DNA from: CAYJEQ01 sp964370185
GTDB lineage: Bacteria; Bacillota; Clostridia; Oscillospirales; Ruminococcaceae
Length of the DNA stretch: 64,000 bases
NCBI GenBank assembly: GCA_964370185.1
Contig: CAYJIJ010000004.1
Coordinates: forward strand, 1-64,000
Direction: 5' to 3'
The notes under the pieces were generated by a model. That model was not told where the DNA came from and made no database searches. It saw only the letters and a program-made list of their open reading frames with translations. Each line of letters opens with the position of its first letter. The stretch's first letter is position 1. Shown piece by piece: positions 1 to 9,222 of the stretch. Position numbers and translations under genes: made by a program.

Positions 1-42
1 CAAAACCTTTATTCCCCGGTTCAAATCCGGGTGGTGCCTCCA
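1..42 (+). tRNA. tRNA-Cys, 3' part only (5' end outside window)
   Basis: The window opens inside the anticodon loop. What is visible is the 3' side of the anticodon arm, the variable loop, a T-arm with stem CCCGG/CCGGG around loop TTCAAAT, the acceptor strand TGGTGCC, discriminator T and an encoded CCA at 40-42. The run CAAAACCT plus discriminator T matches the layout of bacterial tRNA-Cys with anticodon GCA, the G lying just before base 1. The amino-acid identity is inferred from this resemblance because the anticodon is incomplete. Confidence 0.85.
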
Positions 43-80
43 AAAAAATCCCTAACTACTTCGTATTTAGGGATTTTTTA
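43..80 (+). terminator. Intrinsic terminator of the tRNA
   Basis: A stem of about 13 bp pairs AAAAAATCCCTAA (43-55) with TTAGGGATTTTTT (67-79), ending in a run of T. It follows the tRNA CCA end directly and would end the tRNA transcript. Confidence 0.85.
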
Positions 81-205
81 CTTCTTCACTCTTCACTAAA
101 ATCACCTCAAGGGATTTTTAAAAGCAAGAGGTAGTAATGAAAAGCTATCGGACATTTAATTTAAATAAAATTTTCAAACTAATCTGATAACAAGTATAGG
201 TTACA

Positions 206-267
206 ATTGCAATGGGAAATATTACATTTTTCATTGCAATTTTTATTGTAATATGATACAATAAAAA
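206..267 (+). promoter_or_regulatory. Promoter with two inverted repeats upstream of the hydrogenase-GGDEF gene
   Basis: A sigma-A-type promoter is visible: -35 TTGCAA (234-239), a 17-bp spacer and -10 TACAAT (257-262) with an extended TGA in front. The palindrome ATTGCAAT occurs twice (206-213 and 233-240), the second overlapping the -35. A perfect 11-bp inverted repeat, TTTTTATTGTA (240-250) and TACAATAAAAA (257-267), covers the -10. The start site is expected near 269, about 80 bases before the gene. Both repeats are placed where a repressor would block polymerase. The regulator is unknown. Confidence 0.65.
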
Positions 268-350
268 TATAAAATGTGGAAAAAAATTGAAAACTCTATC
301 ATGACTAATTAGAGAAAATTACATTATATTAAGAATATTTGGTGAATGTT

Positions 351-2090
351 ATGATGAATAATAAAATAAGCTACATATACACACTGCATGATCATTGTAG
401 AGGCTGTAATAAATGCATATTTAAATGTCCAACAAGGGCAAATCGCGCCAATTGGGATAATAATCATAATATTATCTCAATTAAAGATGGGTTTTGCATT
501 TCGTGTGGAGAATGCATGTCCATTTGTGATCATAATGCAAGGGGATTTACTGACGATACAGAGAGGTTTTTTGCAGATTTAAAAAAAGGAAGAGATATTT
601 CAGTTGTAATAGCACCTGCGGCTCATCTCAATTTTACAAATCTCAATAATCTTATAGGTTTTTTAAAAAGTAAAGGTGTTAAAAAAGTCTTTGATGTTTC
701 CTATGGAGCGGATATTTGTACATGGGGATATGCAAAGCATATAAAAGAAAATAACCCTAAAACTGTTATAGCGCAGCCATGTCCAGTGGTTGTGAGCTAT
801 ATAGAAAAATTTCACACGGATTTAATCGAGCACTTGTCACCTGTTCACAGTCCAGTGGCATGTCTTGCTATTTATCTGAAAAAGTATGAAAATGTTACAG
901 ATGAGATTGCCTTTGTATCCCCATGTATAGGGAAAAAACGAGAGTGTACCGATGAAAATACCAATGGTGTTTTAAAATACAATGTTACATTTGAGAAACT
1001 CTTAAATTATATTAATAAAAATAATATAAATCTTGAGGAATATCCAGCGGCTAAGTTTGATATAGTAGAAAAATCAATTGGATTTGCTTTCCCAAGACCT
1101 GGAGGACTGAGTGAAAATGTTAAATATCATCTCGGTGAAGATACATGGACAAAACAAGTTGAAGGCATATTTAAAGTTGAGGATTATTTTAAACAGCTAA
1201 TTGAAGACATAAATGAGGAAAGACCCATTCCACTGATTATAGACGCACTTAATTGCGAGCATGGCTGTAATTTAGGAACTGGAACTACTAAAGATACTTA
1301 TTATAATTATATTGATTATAGCATAAATCGGCGGAAAAAGAATGTTAAAAAAGTCGACTCCGAAAAGCTTATGACATATTTTGATGAAACACTTCAGTTT
1401 TCTGATTTTTTAAGAAAATACTCTGATAAAAGTAGCGACTATATAAAAGATGCAGATATGGATATTGAGCCAATTTTTAAAATGCTTAATAAAATCACAG
1501 AAGAGGATAAGAATGTAAATTGCTTTGCCTGTGGTTATGGCAGCTGTAGGGAGTTTGCACAAGCTGTTGCTCATGGTGATAATCATATTAATAATTGCTA
1601 TCAGTTTTTAATGGATAAATTTGTATCACTTAGTACTAAAGATGTACTCACAGATGTTTATAACAGATATAGTTATTTTGAGCGCCTTCAAAGTTTAGAG
1701 AAGAGGCACCCAGATTTAGTGGGGATACTCTTTGCAGATATTAATAAACTAAAAGAAACAAACGACCTTTATGGTCATGATGCTGGCGATGAACTGATTA
1801 AAAAATCTGCAAATATTCTGCGTTCCATTTTTGAAAATAACATTTATCGCATAGGCGGGGATGAATTTGTTATTATTGAAGAAATTTCATCTGAGGATGA
1901 ATTCGAAAACAAGGTAGTGCAGCTTAAAGAAGTGCTCGACAATGAAAAAAGCGTATTTATATCACATGGATTTGCATTTAGTCGCACTTCACCCGAGCTG
2001 AGAAATAGCATAAATTTTGCAGAAAAAAATATGTATTCAAGCAAGGCAGAGTTTTATAAACAAAATTATAAATACGATAGAAGAAGATAA
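351..2090 (+). CDS. [FeFe]-hydrogenase-like sensor fused to a GGDEF diguanylate cyclase
   Basis: Likely a cytoplasmic redox or hydrogen sensor that makes c-di-GMP. Domains in order: two [4Fe-4S] ferredoxin motifs in the first 65 residues (CRGCNKCIFKCP, CISCGECMSIC); a hydrogenase large-subunit-like domain, about 85-340, with H-cluster motif variants QPCPVVV, SPCIGKKRE and CEHGCNLGTG; a further Fe-S motif CFACGYGSC near 395; and a C-terminal GGDEF domain, about 425-575, with intact GGDEF. The RxxD product-inhibition site expected upstream of GGDEF is absent. In sensory [FeFe] hydrogenases the L1 cysteine motif departs from TSCCPxW as it does here. Start chosen at 351 or 354, after GGTGA at 341-345. 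Single-gene unit with its own promoter and terminator. The GGDEF call is firm; hydrogen sensing is inferred. Confidence 0.85.
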   Translation: MMNNKISYIYTLHDHCRGCNKCIFKCPTRANRANWDNNHNIISIKDGFCISCGECMSICDHNARGFTDDTERFFADLKKGRDISVVIAPAAHLNFTNLNNLIGFLKSKGVKKVFDVSYGADICTWGYAKHIKENNPKTVIAQPCPVVVSYIEKFHTDLIEHLSPVHSPVACLAIYLKKYENVTDEIAFVSPCIGKKRECTDENTNGVLKYNVTFEKLLNYINKNNINLEEYPAAKFDIVEKSIGFAFPRPGGLSENVKYHLGEDTWTKQVEGIFKVEDYFKQLIEDINEERPIPLIIDALNCEHGCNLGTGTTKDTYYNYIDYSINRRKKNVKKVDSEKLMTYFDETLQFSDFLRKYSDKSSDYIKDADMDIEPIFKMLNKITEEDKNVNCFACGYGSCREFAQAVAHGDNHINNCYQFLMDKFVSLSTKDVLTDVYNRYSYFERLQSLEKRHPDLVGILFADINKLKETNDLYGHDAGDELIKKSANILRSIFENNIYRIGGDEFVIIEEISSEDEFENKVVQLKEVLDNEKSVFISHGFAFSRTSPELRNSINFAEKNMYSSKAEFYKQNYKYDRRR

Positions 2091-2131
2091 GAAATAATTA
2101 TAGCCACTGAACTTTGATAGAAATAATTAAT

Positions 2132-2176
2132 ATTCGGGGTATTATCTGCTATGCATGCAGATTAAATACCCCGAAT
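2132..2176. terminator. Bidirectional terminator hairpin (CGGGGTATT family)
   Basis: ATTCGGGGTATT (2132-2143) pairs perfectly with AATACCCCGAAT (2165-2176), and ATCTGC/GCAGAT extends the stem inward. It lies between two convergent genes. The same stem sequence recurs at 26013-26046, and with compensatory changes at 45478-45519. Confidence 0.7.
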
Positions 2177-2297
2177 AATCTATTACCACTAATATAATTG
2201 CTCCCACTTTTTCGCTATTTCATGCAAACGAAAGTGAGAGCTACATTATAATGCATTTGTATAGTTATGCAGAATTTCACTGTGCTTTGAAAAAATC

Positions 2298-2609
2298 TCA
2301 CTTAAAATCTTCGTTATCTTGCTCATCAAGAGTAAAATATGTGTTATTAGATGAAGAGTAGGGATTTTTATTTGCACCGCTTTTTTTTGCTTGCTTACTT
2401 CCATCAATTAAAGAGCTTAAAACAAACGTAATTATCGCAGGATATATAAACCATATTGCCAGACTAACTTGCCAAAAAGCTTCGGGTAAATTAAACCATT
2501 TGTTAAGCATAAAGCAAATAAGGGCTATTAAAGCCCATTCGCTTTGAAAAATTATATTAATAATGTATGCAAGAAAAAGCCCGTTGTCTTCTGATGCCCT
2601 TCTGCGCAT
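2298..2609 (-). CDS. Small membrane protein, function unknown
   Basis: A 103-residue protein that I do not recognise. Residues about 10-35 and 40-65 form two hydrophobic membrane segments, followed by a polar tail rich in Ser, Asn, Asp and Glu, which suggests a two-pass protein with a cytoplasmic tail. An upstream in-frame start exists at 2633, but the GGGGTGG motif sits directly before the ATG at 2609, so the shorter form is preferred. It is divergent from the SPFH operon and shares a roughly 165-bp regulatory region with it, so a link to that envelope operon is possible but unproven. Confidence 0.6.
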   Translation of the reverse strand: MRRRASEDNGLFLAYIINIIFQSEWALIALICFMLNKWFNLPEAFWQVSLAIWFIYPAIITFVLSSLIDGSKQAKKSGANKNPYSSSNNTYFTLDEQDNEDFK

Positions 2610-2667
2610 AATAACCACCCCATAAAGATACAATAATGTATTTTAATTATATAATGTTTTGATTTTA

Positions 2668-2719
2668 TTTTAAATGTGCCAAAAGGCACATTTAAAATAC
2701 TATATTTATCTGGTAAAAT
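2668..2719 (+). promoter_or_regulatory. Candidate promoter and 13-bp palindrome ahead of the SPFH operon
   Basis: A perfect 13-bp inverted repeat, TTTTAAATGTGCC (2668-2680) and GGCACATTTAAAA (2685-2697), has a four-base loop. A weak promoter overlaps it: -35 TTTAAA (2691-2696), 17-bp spacer, and extended -10 TGGTAAAAT (hexamer 2714-2719). The palindrome may be an operator over the -35 or a transcribed hairpin. It lies between divergent genes, so a terminator role is unlikely. Confidence 0.4.
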
Positions 2720-2774
2720 ATTACTAGATAGTACGACTATAAACAAAATTTTCAATTTCACAAGGAGGAAAACA

Positions 2775-4157
2775 ATGGGATTAATTAAAGCAATAGTAGG
2801 TGCTGCAGGCGGAGTAATGGCAGATCAATGGAGGGAGTTTTTCTATTGTGAAGCGTTGCCAAATGATGTAATAGTTAGTAAAGGTGAAAAGAGAACATCT
2901 GGAAGAAGCTCAAATACAAAGGGCGAAGAAAATATCATAACAAATGGTTCTGTCATAGCGGTAGCGGACGGCCAGTGTATGATAATTGTAGATAATGGAA
3001 AAGTAACCGAATTATGCGCAGAACCAGGAGAATTTACATACGATACCTCGACAGAGCCTTCAATATTTTACGGAGGACTTGGTGAGGGAATAAAAGCGTC
3101 ATTTGCAAATATCGGACAAAGATTTACATTTGGCGGCCAAGCAGCAAAAGACCAGAGAGTGTACTACTTTAATACAAAGGAAATAATGGGGAATAAGTAT
3201 GGTACACCAAGCCCCGTACCATTTAGGGTAGTGGACGCAAATGTAGGCCTTGATATAGACATAGCAATAAGATGCCATGGGGAATATTCATATAAAATAT
3301 TTGACCCAATGCTATTTTACACAAATGTATGCGGTAATATATCGGATGACTACAATAGAGAAGAAATTGACGGACAGCTAAAAAGCGAATTAATGACAGC
3401 ACTACAACCTGCATTTGCCAAAATATCGGCAATGGGTATAAGATACAGTGCACTCCCAGGGCACACAATGGAGCTTGCAGACGCGTTAAATGAAGTTCTC
3501 TCAAAGAAATGGGGAGAGCTTCGCGGAATTAAAATACATTCGTTTGGGGTATCATCGGTTAAAGCGTCGGAAGAAGACGAAGCGATGATAAAAGAGCTTC
3601 AAAGGAATGCGGCATTCAGAAACCCAACAATGGCAGCTGCTCATTTGGTTGGAGCACAGGCAACAGCGATGCAGAGTGCGGCGGAAAACCAAGGTGCAGG
3701 CGGAGCAATGATGGGCTTCATGGGAATGAACATGGCGCAGGGAGCAGGTGGAATGAACGCCCAAAATCTCTTTGCGATGGGACAGCAGCAACAGCAACAG
3801 CAACAGCAATACGGCCAACCACAGGGGCAGTATCAGCAAGGGCAACCACCACAACCACAGCATCAACCACCAGCACAGCAGGTAGCGGCAGGATGGACTT
3901 GTCCACAAGGGCATGCAGGCAATACTGGAAGATTTTGCAATGAATGCGGTTCGCCAAAACCTGAACAGCCTGAAGGATGGAAATGCAGTTGTGGAAATAC
4001 AAATAAAGGAAAATTCTGCAACGAATGTGGAAGTAAAAAACCTGAAGGTGCACCGCTTTATCGTTGTGACAAATGCGGATATCAACCAGAAGATCCAAAA
4101 AATCCACCTAAATTCTGCCCTGAGTGCGGTGATATATTCGATGACAATGATAAATAA
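2775..4157 (+). CDS. SPFH/Band-7 domain protein with C-terminal zinc ribbons (YdjI-like)
   Basis: First gene of a four-gene operon. Residues about 20-310 form an SPFH (Band_7_1, 'virion core protein') domain, a membrane-scaffold fold. A Gln/Pro-rich linker encoded by CAG/CAA runs follows near 335-375. The C terminus holds three zinc-ribbon-like units with CPQGH...CNECG, CSCG...CNECG and CDKCG...CPECG pairs. Start chosen at ATG 2775 after AAGGAGG. The architecture and the neighbouring zinc-ribbon and TPM genes match Bacillus subtilis YdjI, which is recruited to the membrane by YdjG and YdjH as part of the PspA envelope-stress response. The function here is inferred from that family and no PspA is present. 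Confidence 0.85.
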   Translation: MGLIKAIVGAAGGVMADQWREFFYCEALPNDVIVSKGEKRTSGRSSNTKGEENIITNGSVIAVADGQCMIIVDNGKVTELCAEPGEFTYDTSTEPSIFYGGLGEGIKASFANIGQRFTFGGQAAKDQRVYYFNTKEIMGNKYGTPSPVPFRVVDANVGLDIDIAIRCHGEYSYKIFDPMLFYTNVCGNISDDYNREEIDGQLKSELMTALQPAFAKISAMGIRYSALPGHTMELADALNEVLSKKWGELRGIKIHSFGVSSVKASEEDEAMIKELQRNAAFRNPTMAAAHLVGAQATAMQSAAENQGAGGAMMGFMGMNMAQGAGGMNAQNLFAMGQQQQQQQQQYGQPQGQYQQGQPPQPQHQPPAQQVAAGWTCPQGHAGNTGRFCNECGSPKPEQPEGWKCSCGNTNKGKFCNECGSKKPEGAPLYRCDKCGYQPEDPKNPPKFCPECGDIFDDNDK

Positions 4158-4214
4158 GATGTCACTATAAAAATGTAGCCATAAATTCAGTGAAACAGAA
4201 AGGGGGCAAATTTG

Positions 4215-5312
4215 ATGTCCGACACTATGCTAAAATATCAGTGCCCTGCATGTGGTGCGCCACTTGGATTCAGTGCTGAAAAACAGATGCTTGTTTGCGA
4301 CTCGTGTGACAGTGAATATCCTGAAGATTTTATCAAAGAACAAGCAGATCAAGATGCACAAAAGGAACCTGCGCAGGGCGATACAGGTAAAATTGACTGG
4401 AACATAGAAGGTTATGTCCGAGAAAAAGAAGTGGTGGGAGAGCAAGCGGGATTTTCTTGCACTTCTTGTGGTGCTGAAGTCGTTTCAGATGGGGACACCG
4501 TGGCAACAGAGTGTATGTACTGTGGTAACCCCGTAGTTATGACCGATAATATTAATGGAATAGTGAAACCAGATATGGTTCTGCCATTTAAAATTGATAA
4601 AAAGCAAGCAGAAGAGATGCTTAAAAATTTCTATAAAGGAAAGCCACTCCTTCCCGATGCCTTTACTAAAAATAATCGCATAGCGAAAATATCCGGTGTC
4701 TATGTGCCATTCTGGCTTTTTAGCTGTACAGGTAGTGGTAGTATAAATTTTACCGCCACAAAAGTAAGAAGGTGGAGTGATAGTAATTACAACTACACAA
4801 AAACCGAAACATATGATGTGCTTCGCTCGGGAAATATAGGATTTGATAAAATTCCCGTGGATGCCTCCACTAAGATGGATGATAATTATATGGATGGTCT
4901 TGAGCCATTCGATTACAAGGATTTAGCAGATTTTTCACCCATGTACATGGCAGGTTATTTTGCAGATAAATTTGATGTGGGCGTACAGGAAAGCTCTGAA
5001 AGAGCAAATGAAAGGGTTATGTCTTCACTCGAAGAGGCATTTAGGCAAACAGCTACTGGCTACACAACAATTTTTAAGAATAATTCATATGTTCAGATGC
5101 ATGGCGAGGATATAAATTATGTCTTGCTCCCTGTTTGGATGCTAAATACCAAATATGAGGGGAAAATGTATCAATTTGCGGTAAATGGTCAGACAGGTCA
5201 GGTAGCAGGGGAGCTCCCTGTTGACAAAGGAAAGCTCCTTAAATGGAGACTCGGCATTACCTTAGCTTCGATGATTCCGATAGCACTCATTGCGGCATGG
5301 TTTTTAGGATAG
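4215..5312 (+). CDS. Zinc-ribbon membrane protein (YdjG-like)
   Basis: A 365-residue protein with two zinc ribbons in the first 115 residues (CPACG...CDSC and CTSCG...CMYCGN), a long soluble middle part, and one C-terminal membrane helix in the last 22 residues ending at WFLG. The start at ATG 4215 follows AGGGGGC (4201-4207). It lies 57 bp after the SPFH gene and 12 bp before the TPM gene, so co-transcription is likely. In B. subtilis the equivalent YdjG anchors the SPFH partner at the membrane. A tail-anchored adaptor role is inferred. Confidence 0.8.
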   Translation: MSDTMLKYQCPACGAPLGFSAEKQMLVCDSCDSEYPEDFIKEQADQDAQKEPAQGDTGKIDWNIEGYVREKEVVGEQAGFSCTSCGAEVVSDGDTVATECMYCGNPVVMTDNINGIVKPDMVLPFKIDKKQAEEMLKNFYKGKPLLPDAFTKNNRIAKISGVYVPFWLFSCTGSGSINFTATKVRRWSDSNYNYTKTETYDVLRSGNIGFDKIPVDASTKMDDNYMDGLEPFDYKDLADFSPMYMAGYFADKFDVGVQESSERANERVMSSLEEAFRQTATGYTTIFKNNSYVQMHGEDINYVLLPVWMLNTKYEGKMYQFAVNGQTGQVAGELPVDKGKLLKWRLGITLASMIPIALIAAWFLG

Positions 5313-5324
5313 GGGGCGCATAAA

Positions 5325-6071
5325 ATGAAAAGAAAATTATTATCTCTGTTCACAGTTATTCTTACAATGTTTGCCCTTTCTACTACTGCCTTTGCATCTA
5401 ACTATCCCTCGATAATTGATGATGCATACCTATTCACTCTGCCCGAGATGGAGAGTTTAAACCAAGAAATCGAGTATATTCGAGGTACATATGATTTTGA
5501 CATCACATTCATAACCACCGATGGCGATTACGCTGGGACACTCGAAGATTTTGCAGAGTTTCATCCTGTAATTGATCAAAGTCGAAATGGTGTTGTATTT
5601 ACGCAGGATACTTATTTGCGAGAATATTATACAATTGGCAGGGGCACTGGTGTGAGCGTGATTAGTGATGCTGCACTCGATAGAATTGATGAAGTCATAG
5701 TGCCGTATCTTTCAGATGGCGACTATTTCTCGGCATATGATGAATATCTCGATTTAATGGTAGTCTTCTTAGATGCAGCAGCTACGGGTACCCCCTATAT
5801 TGGAGAGCCTACCTCAATGACTGATTATGCCATGTATATAGGCATTGGTATTATTGGAGGGGCATTAGTTGCATTTATAGTTACCAAGTCGATGATATCT
5901 GCAATGAATACGGCAAAAAAGCAAAAACTTGCCGCAAATTATGTAAGACCTGGCTCATTTAACCTAACTCAAAGCTATGATAGATTTTTATATGAAAATA
6001 CAGTGAGGACAGCGAAGCCAAAAGAGAAAAGCAATAGTAGCAGTGGTGGCCGCGGAGGCGGTAAATATTAA
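5325..6071 (+). CDS. Secreted TPM-domain membrane protein (YdjH-like)
   Basis: A 248-residue protein with an N-terminal signal peptide (positive start, hydrophobic core, TAFAS cleavage region near residue 25), a TPM domain at about 28-150 facing outward, one membrane helix near 165-185, and a basic tail ending in a Ser/Gly-rich stretch and GGGKY. TPM (PF04536) domains occur in envelope-maintenance proteins. The ribosome site GGGGG lies just after the previous stop codon. With the SPFH and zinc-ribbon proteins it recreates the YdjG-YdjH-YdjI set known from the B. subtilis psp operon. Confidence 0.8.
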   Translation: MKRKLLSLFTVILTMFALSTTAFASNYPSIIDDAYLFTLPEMESLNQEIEYIRGTYDFDITFITTDGDYAGTLEDFAEFHPVIDQSRNGVVFTQDTYLREYYTIGRGTGVSVISDAALDRIDEVIVPYLSDGDYFSAYDEYLDLMVVFLDAAATGTPYIGEPTSMTDYAMYIGIGIIGGALVAFIVTKSMISAMNTAKKQKLAANYVRPGSFNLTQSYDRFLYENTVRTAKPKEKSNSSSGGRGGGKY

Positions 6072-6100
6072 TATAATTAATTTAGGAAGGAATGTTAATC

Positions 6101-7228
<1,128 letters not shown>

Positions 7229-7352
7229 TAGATAATTTTTAATACAAAGGTTTACATAGCAAAAGAAATAATAAAATTACTGACAATTATTATATTTCAT
7301 GCTTACTTACTCACCACTTTGTGGCAACTGTAAGCAATGACGAACTTAAATG

Positions 7353-7383
7353 GTGCTTCCTTCGCAATTTGCGGGGGAAGCAC
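7353..7383 (+). terminator. Candidate terminator of the SPFH operon
   Basis: GTGCTTCC (7353-7360) pairs with GGAAGCAC (7376-7383), with an inner CGCAA/TTGCG helix. The T run is weak, so termination strength is uncertain. Confidence 0.45.
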
Positions 7384-7496
7384 TATTTAATAAAGATTTT
7401 ATACCAATTATTGGGGTGAAATACACCCAACTTTTATTACAAAGCCTCAATAAAGGATGTAACATTTAATTCATTAAATATCTTAAAGATTTGCAA

Positions 7497-7555
7497 TTGT
7501 AGATGAGGAATAGATGTGTTATAATAAATCTTGCTAATCAGTAGCAAGATTTATT
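7497..7555 (+). promoter_or_regulatory. Promoter and start-site inverted repeat for the DUF4261 gene
   Basis: Extended -10 TGTTATAAT (hexamer 7520-7525) with a weak -35 TTGTAG (7497-7502) at 17 bp. A perfect 14-bp inverted repeat, AATAAATCTTGCTA (from 7523) and TAGCAAGATTTATT (to 7555), starts within the -10 box, so it is either an operator or a hairpin at the very 5' end of the mRNA. The leader then runs about 110 bases to the gene. Confidence 0.55.
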
Positions 7556-7664
7556 TTGATGTTTATTTGCTATATTTTTTGATTTATTTTTGATAATCTC
7601 ATCATGGAAGATCAAAACATATAGGTTCATAACACTTATTTTAAAATTTATGAGGTGCTTTTAT

Positions 7665-8435
7665 ATGTCTAATAATGAAAAAAGAATTGGTAATTTTGTT
7701 GGTTTTGTGCTTTTGTCAAAACCTGAATGGGATAAGGAAAAATTCATCACAGATTTCAGTGAAGAATGGGAAATCTCAATACCAAAAGAGACAGAAGAAT
7801 CAGAAGATGAGAATATTATCGTTGCACAGATTGATGATATGACACTTGCAATCACTTTTATTCCAGCACCGGTTCCCGACGGTGAAGCTGAGCATTATGC
7901 TGCTGCAAACTATATGTGGCAAGATGCAGTGGAGGTTACAAAATCCCACACTGCGCAAATACTTGTTGCAGTACTGGGTGAAAATACATTAATTGAGAGA
8001 GCAAAACTGATGACAAAAGCCATCTCAACACTTTTATCACAACAAAATGCAGTTGCAGTTTATACCGACGGTGCGGTGCATGAGAAAAGCCTTTACCAAA
8101 ATTTTGCCGAAATGATGAAGGATGATTATCTACCCATATTTAACTGGGTTTGGTTTGGGTTATACCATGATGAAGATAAAATTGGAATTTATACATATGG
8201 CATGGAGAAGTTTGGTAAGAATGAACTCGAAATTTATGTAAATGATATGGAAGTAGATTTAAATGAAGTAAGGGACTTTACCTCTTCCATAGTGGACTAT
8301 CTGCTTGAAAATGACATCACCCTAAATGATGGCGAAACAATAGGATTTTCAGTCGATGAAAAGCTTGAAATAACAGTCAGTGCTGGCATAGCGCTCGAGG
8401 GTGAAACTATTAAAATAGCATATCCACAATATTAA
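7665..8435 (+). CDS. DUF4261 domain protein
   Basis: A 256-residue soluble protein whose start (GFVLLSKPEWDKEKF) and body resemble the DUF4261 family, which has no established function. It is acidic, with no signal peptide or membrane helix. Start taken at ATG 7665 after GAGGTG (7652-7657); an in-frame extension to 7590 lacks a ribosome site. It forms a two-gene unit with the DUF4253 gene 21 bp downstream. Members of both families are seen near polymorphic-toxin or contact-dependent loci in some genomes, but no toxin gene is present here. Confidence 0.7.
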   Translation: MSNNEKRIGNFVGFVLLSKPEWDKEKFITDFSEEWEISIPKETEESEDENIIVAQIDDMTLAITFIPAPVPDGEAEHYAAANYMWQDAVEVTKSHTAQILVAVLGENTLIERAKLMTKAISTLLSQQNAVAVYTDGAVHEKSLYQNFAEMMKDDYLPIFNWVWFGLYHDEDKIGIYTYGMEKFGKNELEIYVNDMEVDLNEVRDFTSSIVDYLLENDITLNDGETIGFSVDEKLEITVSAGIALEGETIKIAYPQY

Positions 8436-8456
8436 AATTTATAATAAGAGGTAAAA

Positions 8457-9206
8457 ATGAGTATAATAAGCGAAGCAACACAGAACATGTTAGAGATTTT
8501 AGTAGATGAACTGGATTTAGAATGCGATGTTATGCCCGCAGGCACACCTGTGAATATAATCGAGGAAAAATACTACACACTTCTTAAAATAGCAAAAGAG
8601 AACGACTTAGAGTTTATTCCGATAATAGTGGTGCCAAGTGATACATTGCATGAAACTTTAGAGATGAACTTAGAAGAGGAAGACACAGCTCAAATGCTCA
8701 TGGATAGCCTTATTGATGGAGAAGAATATTTCGATTTAAGGCGTGCTGAAGGTACAGAATGGGAAGATGATGAGCCAGAAGACCACGAAATAGATACAGA
8801 TGAGTTTGAAGGTGTCGAGTTTGGTGGAGTGGATGGATTTACATCAATATTCGATTTCGAGACGGACACTACAAAAGAATTAATACTTGTAAAGATACCA
8901 AATATTGCTGTTTGGGAAGTGTTTGCATATCTTCCATTTGGCGGATGGAACGAATGCCCAGGAACTTTAGAGCATATGTCGATAGCAAAGTATTGGAATG
9001 ATAAGTATGCCGCAATCCCAGCAGTTATCAGCAGTGATACATTGGAGTTTTTAGTAAACGAAATCACCGACCCTGAAATTGCCAAGGAAGTAGCAGAAGA
9101 GCATTACCTATATTGTAATGATATAGTCTCACAAGGTGTTGGGACTAAAGAAAATCTTGCAAAACAGATAATGAATTCGTCGGTATGGTTTTTTTGGTGG
9201 GATTAG
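8457..9206 (+). CDS. DUF4253 domain protein
   Basis: A 249-residue soluble, very acidic protein. The C-terminal half (from about residue 145) has the DUF4253 pattern: FGGWNECP, then a tract with KYWNDKY, then SSDTLEFLV. The N-terminal 110 residues are Asp/Glu-rich and less distinctive. The ribosome site AAGAGGT precedes ATG 8457. It is the second gene of a pair with the DUF4261 gene and is closed by a clear terminator. Function unknown. Confidence 0.7.
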   Translation: MSIISEATQNMLEILVDELDLECDVMPAGTPVNIIEEKYYTLLKIAKENDLEFIPIIVVPSDTLHETLEMNLEEEDTAQMLMDSLIDGEEYFDLRRAEGTEWEDDEPEDHEIDTDEFEGVEFGGVDGFTSIFDFETDTTKELILVKIPNIAVWEVFAYLPFGGWNECPGTLEHMSIAKYWNDKYAAIPAVISSDTLEFLVNEITDPEIAKEVAEEHYLYCNDIVSQGVGTKENLAKQIMNSSVWFFWWD

Positions 9207-9222
9207 TTTGAATTTTTTAAAC

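Larger units (their letters stand above)
7229..7664 (+). other. 436-bp intergenic region with hairpins and dispersed motifs
   Basis: No gene is seen here. From left to right it holds a hairpin GCTTAC...GTAAGC (7301-7334) around CCAC-TTT-GTGG, a terminator-like hairpin (7353-7383), the motif TATACCAATTATTGGGGTG (7400-7418) followed by CACCCAA, a promoter (7497-7525), and a 14-bp perfect inverted repeat at the start site (7523-7555). Confidence 0.7.

Noticed and set aside
3223..4107. Several long open frames on the minus strand and a second plus frame over the Gln/zinc-ribbon part of the SPFH gene
   Set aside because: They arise from the low-complexity CAG/CAA composition, lack ribosome sites and lie wholly within a gene with clear domains.
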